Origin: Aurelia coerulea
Lineage: Eukaryota; Cnidaria; Scyphozoa; Semaeostomeae; Ulmaridae
Direction of reading: 5' to 3'
DNA length: 64,000 nt
NCBI GenBank assembly: GCA_039566865.1
Contig: CM076956.1
Span: forward strand, 14,953,511-15,017,510
A model generated the notes under the pieces. That model had not been told where the DNA came from, searched no databases, and saw nothing but the letters and a program-made list of their open reading frames with translations. The position numbers and the translations under genes are program-made. Each line of letters begins with the position of its first letter. The stretch's first letter is position 1. Below, piece by piece: positions 59,101 to 64,000 of the stretch.

Positions 59101-59837
59101 CAGTGTGTCCCAGAAAAATTATTCGACGTTTGATTGAATATTAAAAATTAATGATAAAAAGTAAGGATTTCGGGTTAGACAACCCTGTTCCTAAGATTTT
59201 AAATTGATTTTTGACGCAAGAATCCTGCGAATCCCCTAAGAATTCACGGAGTTATAAGCTTTAGAAATTCAAGTTTGTGTGAAAGCTGAAACCAGACGAT
59301 CCTAACTAAATTGTTTTTAAAAAGACGATCCAAAATCGAGGTAAAAGAAGACTGTTCAATGTTTAACCTCTTGCTGATGTCTGAGCAAACCAAATAGGAG
59401 TTCAAAAGTAATTTAATTCTTGTAACCGTTGCCAAAATGTATTTAAGAATACAAGGATCCAAAAACATGAAATTTAAATTTGATCGATGAGATGAGAGAC
59501 GGGGCCATTCCAAATTGTGCTCAACAGGATTCCTCCAAGCATCCATAACTTTGATTAGATGTTAGAGACAGCCAATTTATCGAAAGTGCTTCTTAAATTC
59601 CATTTGATTTGGTTTGAATAAAGGAGATGCTACTTTCACAAAGTTTGCAATTTAGGGGCGTCTGGTTTCAGCTTTCGCACAAACTTAAGCTTAAAAAGCT
59701 CGTAACTCCATCAATATTTACTCGTTTTGCTAGCTTCTTGTGTCTAAAATATGATTATCTTACCAAGGAATCTGTTCATTATTTCGTTATTTTTTAATGT
59801 CTAATCAAACGTTGAACAATTTTTTTGGGACACCCTT
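59101..59837. mobile_element. 737-bp mariner-type MITE with long inverted repeats
   Basis: Ends CAGTGTGTCCCAGAAAAATT and, inversely, AAGGGTGTCCCAAAAAAATT, followed by ACGTTTGATT in both, with TA on each side (59099-59100, 59838-59839). Internal arms pair too (AGTTTGTGTGAAAGCTGAAA at 59270 with its inverse near 59672). No transposase. Confidence 0.8.
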
Positions 59838-59873
59838 TATGTATTCTGTTACTAAAGTATAGACAAGACTTAC

Positions 59874-59947
59874 AGGGACTTCCCAGTATGATTGATCGTC
59901 ATATAGTTGGTTTTTTGATGGTGGGTCAACGAATTTGATCACGAACC
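59874..59947 (-). CDS. Likely exon of an unrecognised minus-strand gene
   Basis: A strong acceptor (TCTTTCTTCTCTATACCTACAG) and a consensus donor GTAAGT frame a 74-bp open exon coding FVIKFVDPPSKNQLYDDQ then SYWEVP. The splice sites are the best evidence. The reading frame also stays open upstream to 60062, so it could instead be part of a longer first exon. I do not recognise the protein. A mariner MITE sits 37 bp past the donor. Confidence 0.4.
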
Positions 59948-60362
59948 CTGTAGGTATAGAGAAGAAAGACGTTACATTCTCATTGGTAGAAACATTTTTT
60001 TGAATAGCCAGGTTGTCCATGGGCCTTCCCTTAGCTCTCAAGCACATGATTATCATGTACATAACATATCAACAAAGATACAAAAATTTAGTTGATCAAA
60101 ATGACAAAATCGGTAGCATCGTTCTCAAATCGCAAACGATTAGCGATTTTATTATCATCTTCCATCAAAGAATCATCGAGAACTTCTCTAAAATTCTTGA
60201 TATCAAAACTTTTTCACAAAATTCATAAATTTAGATGTGTGTTGCTATGGTAGACTTTCGGCGGAGTCTGGAAAAGTTTGAGAATTTGAGAAGGAAGCGA
60301 AAACTGAAAATTCTGGCGATACTGATAATGCATAAAATCTTTTAAGACGGATTGCTTGAAAG

Positions 60363-60612
60363 CAGGGATCGCGCCAGCAGGGGGGCTAGGGGGCAGGAGC
60401 CCCCCAACATTTCACTCAGGCCCCCCCATCGGCACCTAAATTTTCGACAATTTCTACGCACTGTCGGCATTTTCATAACTTGCATCTACAGATTTCTTTG
60501 CTTGGTTTTCATCTCAGTGAACTTGAATTGAACTCGTTCATGAAAAATTTCTCACTGTCGACACTCTGACACTATTTGCCCCACTAGCATTTCTTCCCTG
60601 GCGCCATCTCTG
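60363..60612. mobile_element. 250-bp hAT-type MITE
   Basis: CAGGGATCGCGCCAGC and inverse CAGAGATGGCGCCAGG ends are flanked by a perfect 8-bp duplication CTTGAAAG (60355-60362, 60613-60620). G-runs lie just inside the left end. Confidence 0.85.
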
Positions 60613-60854
60613 CTTGAAAGGAATCTCAGATATTTTGGCATTACTGTTTATTGGAAAGTTTTGATATCATGATTATTTTCCGAATTAAAGCGTTATTCTG
60701 AGTTTAAAAGGTTTTTTAGTTTGGGACCTCTTCAAGTTGCTAAATCACAAACTAGAAACGCTACAGATTCCTGCTTACTCCCATATTACAGACCTTCACA
60801 AACTTGGTTTTGCTTGAAGACTGTGTCATTTGTCCTCGATTGATTTAAGATTTA

Positions 60855-61425
60855 CGACAAATTCTACCGGAGGAAGAAAAACAAATTCTACCTGAGGAAG
60901 AAAAACAAATTCTACCTGAGGAAGAAAAATAAATTCTACCGGAGGAAGAAAAACAAATTCTACCGGGGGAAGAAAAACAAATTCTATCGGAGGAGGAAAA
61001 ACAAATTCTACCGGAGGAAGAAAAACAAATTCTACCAAGGGAAGAAAAACAAATTCTACCGGAGGAAGAAAAACAAATTCTACCGGGGGAAGAAAAACAA
61101 ATTCTACCGGAGGAAGAAGAACAAATTCTACCAGGGGAAGAAAAAAAAAATTCTACCTGAGGAAGAAAAACAAATTCTACCTGAGGAAGAAAAACAAATT
61201 CTACCAGGAGGAAGAAAAACAAATTCTACCGGAGGAAGAAAAACAAATTCTACCGGAGGAAGAAAGGGGAAGAAAAACAAATTCTACCTGAAAAAAACAA
61301 ATTCTACCTGAGGAAGAAAAACAAATTCTACCGGAGGAAGAAAAACAAATTCTACCAGGGGAAGAAAAGAAATTCTACCTAGAGGAAGAAAAACAAATTC
61401 TACCGGAGGAAGAAAAACAAATTCT
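60855..61425. repeat. 24-bp minisatellite
   Basis: About two dozen copies of ACAAATTCTACC-GGAGGAAGAAAA (24 bp) with CCGGAGG, CCTGAGG, CCAGGGG and CCGGGGG variants. As 24 is eight codons, the plus strand reads QILPEEEK and the minus strand VEFVFLPP repeatedly. In-frame stops and indels argue against a protein. It lies at the left edge of a mariner-type MITE fragment. Confidence 0.9.
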
Positions 61426-61939
61426 GGTTTCAAAGCTAGTAGACTTAGCTCTCTTTAGGGTTGCCTTGTTTTGAAGAAAACTGCAAAAAGCACTCATGAT
61501 AATCAGATAAATTTCTTTTTGTATATAAAGCTTCTAGTTTTATCATAAAGGTCAGAAAGAAACGCAAATCATTATTGCGGACTTTATTAGTAGTAGTAGT
61601 AGTAGTAACTTCCGACCGAGCTTAACTTCAGTTACCTGACGGAAACTGTCTAAAGCCACTCGGACTTTATTAAAGATAACGAAAAATCCCAAAATATTGC
61701 CTCCCTGGCAAGATTAATGATATTGCTTGAAGAGTATAGCCCAGAATGAGATTTTCCAAGCATTATTTCGAAGCATTATTTCATTTCATAACGGTTCCTG
61801 CTAACGAAAAATGAAAAAAATAGCATCTTTGAATATATTTGCATCATTTACAAAAATAAGAATAAAGGAAAATCTTATGATAAGTTTGATAATCGAAATT
61901 TGGTGATTTTTCAAATGGGAACTACTTTTATCGGACACC
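61425..61939. mobile_element. Mariner-type MITE fragment
   Basis: Shares GCAAAAAGCACTCATGATAA-like sequence, AATTTCTTTTTG, AAGCTTCTAGTTTT, TATAGCCCAGAATGAGATTT and AATATATTTGCATCATT with 45600-46331, and ends CGGACACCCGGTAT, the family's inverted end. Its left part is lost at the minisatellite. A SINE is nested within, and the LINE begins directly at its right end. Confidence 0.65.
61590..61661 (-). mobile_element. Short tRNA-type SINE with perfect target duplication
   Basis: On the minus strand it reads GAGTGGCTTTAGACAGTTTC, CGTCAGGTAACTGAAGTTAA and GCTCGGTCGG, related to the head of the SINE at 744, and then a (TAC)n tail. GGACTTTATTA occurs on both sides (61579-61589, 61662-61672), an 11-bp duplication. 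It lacks the body of the longer copy. Confidence 0.75.
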
Positions 61940-61978
61940 CGGTATCATTCCAAAATCACTTGGACAAAATCAAAAGAC

Positions 61979-62857
61979 TTGCTTAACGATATAAATTGGG
62001 AGTCTAAATTCGATGGGCTAGGATCAGAGGACATGGCAGTTGTTTTTACGGACAATCTACTCTCAGTCCTTTCTGCAAATATTCCCAATCGGGAAATCAA
62101 ATGCAACGACAAAGACCCACCCTGGATAACACCCGCTCTCAAAACTGCTATAAAACGTAAGCATAAACTCTATCGAAATTTTGTGCGACGTGGTAGAAAT
62201 GCAGAAGACTGGGAACGAGTTAGAGCTGCTCGTAACGAAACTTCAAAACTAATCACCTCTGCCAAAGAATCATATCTCTTAAGCCTTGGTCAAAAGCTAT
62301 CAGATTCAAATCAAGGGAAGAAATCTTATTGGTCTATCTTGAACAGACTAATAGATAAGAAGAGTGCCGTTAACATTCCACCTCTGCTTGTAAATGGATT
62401 ATTCGTAACTAATATCCAAAGCAAAGCAACTATATTAAATGACTATTTTGTAGAACAATGCTCTGCAGTTGTAACTGGTAGCACATTGCCAAATTTTCGA
62501 AGGCAGGGCACCTGCTCTCTGACAGAAATACCCATAGATAAAGAGAAAATATTGCGGTTAATTCGCTCTTTGGATAGAAATAAAGCTCATGGATGCGATG
62601 GTATCTCTATTGCAATGTTAAAAATCTGCGATGACTGCCTTGTTGAGCCATTGTCTTTGATTTTCAAACAGTGCATTGAAACTGGGGTCTACCCCTCCAG
62701 CTGGAAAAGAGCAAATATCATCCCAGTCCACAAAAAGGGCAGCAGACAAAATGAAAAAACTATCGCCCCATATCACTCTTGCCTATCTGTGGAAAGATTC
62801 TGGAAAAAATCATCTTTGACGAAATCTATCAATATTTATCTACCAATCAAATGTTGA
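61979..62857 (+). pseudogene. LINE ORF2 fragment, N-terminal part before the frameshift
   Basis: Covers the linker and the first reverse transcriptase motifs: DRNKAHGCDGISIAMLKIC, YPSSWKRANIIPVHKKGS. Around 62754-62759, in a run of six A, the frame is lost, and family-like sequence continues in another frame (RPISLLPICGKILEK). The break is most simply a single-base loss. The remainder of this frame to 62857 is out-of-frame. Confidence 0.85.
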
Positions 62858-64000
62858 CACCTCATCAATCTGGTTTTCGTCCTGGGGATTCTACCATCAA
62901 CCAACTTTTACTGATTACGCATATAATATATGTTGCTTTTGAAGAGGTGCCTAGCAAAGAAACTCGAGCTGTATTCCTTGATCTGTCGAAAGCATTTGAC
63001 AGAGTTTGGCATGATGGGTTGCTTTACAAACTTGAAATATCCGGAATATCTGGAAAGCTTCTTGTTCTTTTGCGCAGCTTTTTGTCAAATCGTAGCCAGC
63101 GTGTCTTGCTAAATGGTAAAAGCTCTGAACGGAAGGTGGTTTCTTCAGGTGTTCCACAAGGCTCAGTCCTGGGTCCTCTCTTTTTCCTTGTTTATATAAA
63201 CGATCTTATTGAAAATGTCCACAGTGATATCAAACTGTTTGCAGATGACACATCGCTTTTTTCTGTTGTGAATGGTGAAGGAGAAACAGCTGAGGGTCTA
63301 AATAGGGATCTGGAGAGAGTTAGACTATGGGCATGGCAATGGAAAATGCAATTCAATGCAGATAAAACCGAAGAGGTTATTTTTTCAACAAAAAGAAATA
63401 AACCAAATCATCCTGTGCTAATATTAGGAAATGACGAAGTGTCAAGGAAGAACGAACATAAGCATCTCGGTATTATTCTTGATGACAAACTAAATTTCCA
63501 AAGCCATATCAAGGAAGCTATTGCTAAGGCTCGTAAAGGTATTGGTATCATTAAATACTTATCCAGGTACGTCAAAAGGGAAGTACTCGATCAAGTTTAT
63601 AAGCTTCACGTCAGACCTCACCTTGACTATGGTGACATTTTGTATCATAAGCACGATCCTGAAATGAGGCAAAGCTTCACTAAAAAGCTAGAGCAAGTGC
63701 AATACTCTGCTGCGTTAGCGGTATCAGGAGCGTGGAAAGGTACAAGTGGGCAAAGGATTCTCAATGAACTTGGTTGGGAAAATCTTTACCAAAGAAGATG
63801 GTATCGACGACTGTGTCATTTTTTCAACCTGCGTAAAAGTATGTCCCCGGCTTACTTGTTCAATGAAATCCCTTCAGAGCGAGAAGTGCCATATCATTTA
63901 AGGTCAAGTCGTTCATACGCGCAGCCTGTAAGCAGAACAGTTCGTTTTTCCAATGCATACTTCCAAAGTACTCCCTGCGAATGGAACCTGCTAGATGAAG
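62760..64000 (+). pseudogene. LINE reverse transcriptase, continuing past the window end
   Basis: Open from the frameshift to position 64000. Motifs in order: HQSGFRPGDSTINQLL; VFLDLSKAFDRVWHDGLLYK (motif A, catalytic Asp); SSGVPQGSVLGPLFFLVYIN (motif B); LFADDTSLF (motif C, catalytic Asp pair, about 63239); MQFNADKTEEVIFS; HLGIILDDKLNFQSHI; then a C-terminal region with RPHLDYGDILYHK and LEQVQYSAAL. All catalytic residues are present, so only the upstream frameshift and truncation are disabling here. Confidence 0.9.

Larger units (their letters stand above)
61939..64000 (+). mobile_element. LINE (jockey/CR1-type), 5'-truncated, runs off the window
   Basis: Protein similarity begins about 61939 with the linker that follows the endonuclease (ITWTKSKDLLNDINW, DPPWITPALKTAIKRKHKLY) and continues through the reverse transcriptase to the last base. 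The endonuclease is missing, as expected for 5' truncation at insertion. The 3' end is not in view, so no tail or duplication can be examined. Confidence 0.9.

Noticed and set aside
60076..60175. Short minus-strand frame MEDDNKIANRLRFENDATDF as first exon of the unknown gene
   Set aside because: Composition looks coding, but it ends in a stop and I found no donor consistent with the exon at 59874-59947.
60826..61222. Frames encoding VEFVFLPP or SSGRICF repeats
   Set aside because: By-product of a 24-bp minisatellite; several frames read through equally and stops occur at variants.

Overview
The window is animal nuclear DNA. It holds intron-bearing metazoan genes (CDC20 with seven coding exons, a GPX7/8-like peroxidase with two), tRNA-derived SINEs, a jockey/CR1-type LINE, hAT, mariner, pogo and TTAA-type miniature transposons, and a satellite array of over 32 kb. 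There are no bacterial operon features. Repeat style and gene content suggest a marine invertebrate, perhaps a cnidarian, but I cannot fix the species. Layout: 1-1.2 kb is a decayed TIR transposon carrying a SINE. About 1.5-34.3 kb is one satellite array with a 68/69-bp monomer (roughly 480 copies by length), organised in several tiers of higher-order repeats with diverged edges. 34.45-37.5 kb is a 3-kb TIR element with a nested hAT element (perfect 8-bp target duplication). 37.6-37.9 kb is a LINE remnant. 38.0-39.0 kb is a complete single-exon PTPA gene on + (PP2A activator). 41.56-55.97 kb is CDC20 on -, with all seven exons recovered by splice-site reading (502 aa); its introns are packed with MITEs, a 3.6-kb pogo-like element, a long hairpin and a LINE remnant. 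56.25-57.35 kb is a divergently transcribed GPX7-like gene on +, only 278 bp from the CDC20 start codon and sharing a CCAAT-rich promoter. 58.3-60.0 kb holds faint minus-strand exon-like pieces of an unrecognised gene, interrupted by a mariner MITE. 60.4-61.9 kb has a small hAT element, a 24-bp minisatellite, a mariner-type MITE fragment and a SINE. 61.9 kb to the end is a 5'-truncated LINE whose reverse transcriptase is intact except for one frameshift and runs off the window. How the genes relate: CDC20 (APC/C activator) and PTPA (PP2A activator) both act in cell-cycle and phosphatase control, but they are convergent neighbours separated by 2.5 kb with no sign of co-regulation. The only clear regulatory pairing is the CDC20/GPX7 bidirectional promoter. 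The most distinctive object is the satellite: offsets between its duplicated blocks change in whole-monomer steps, a direct record of out-of-register recombination.
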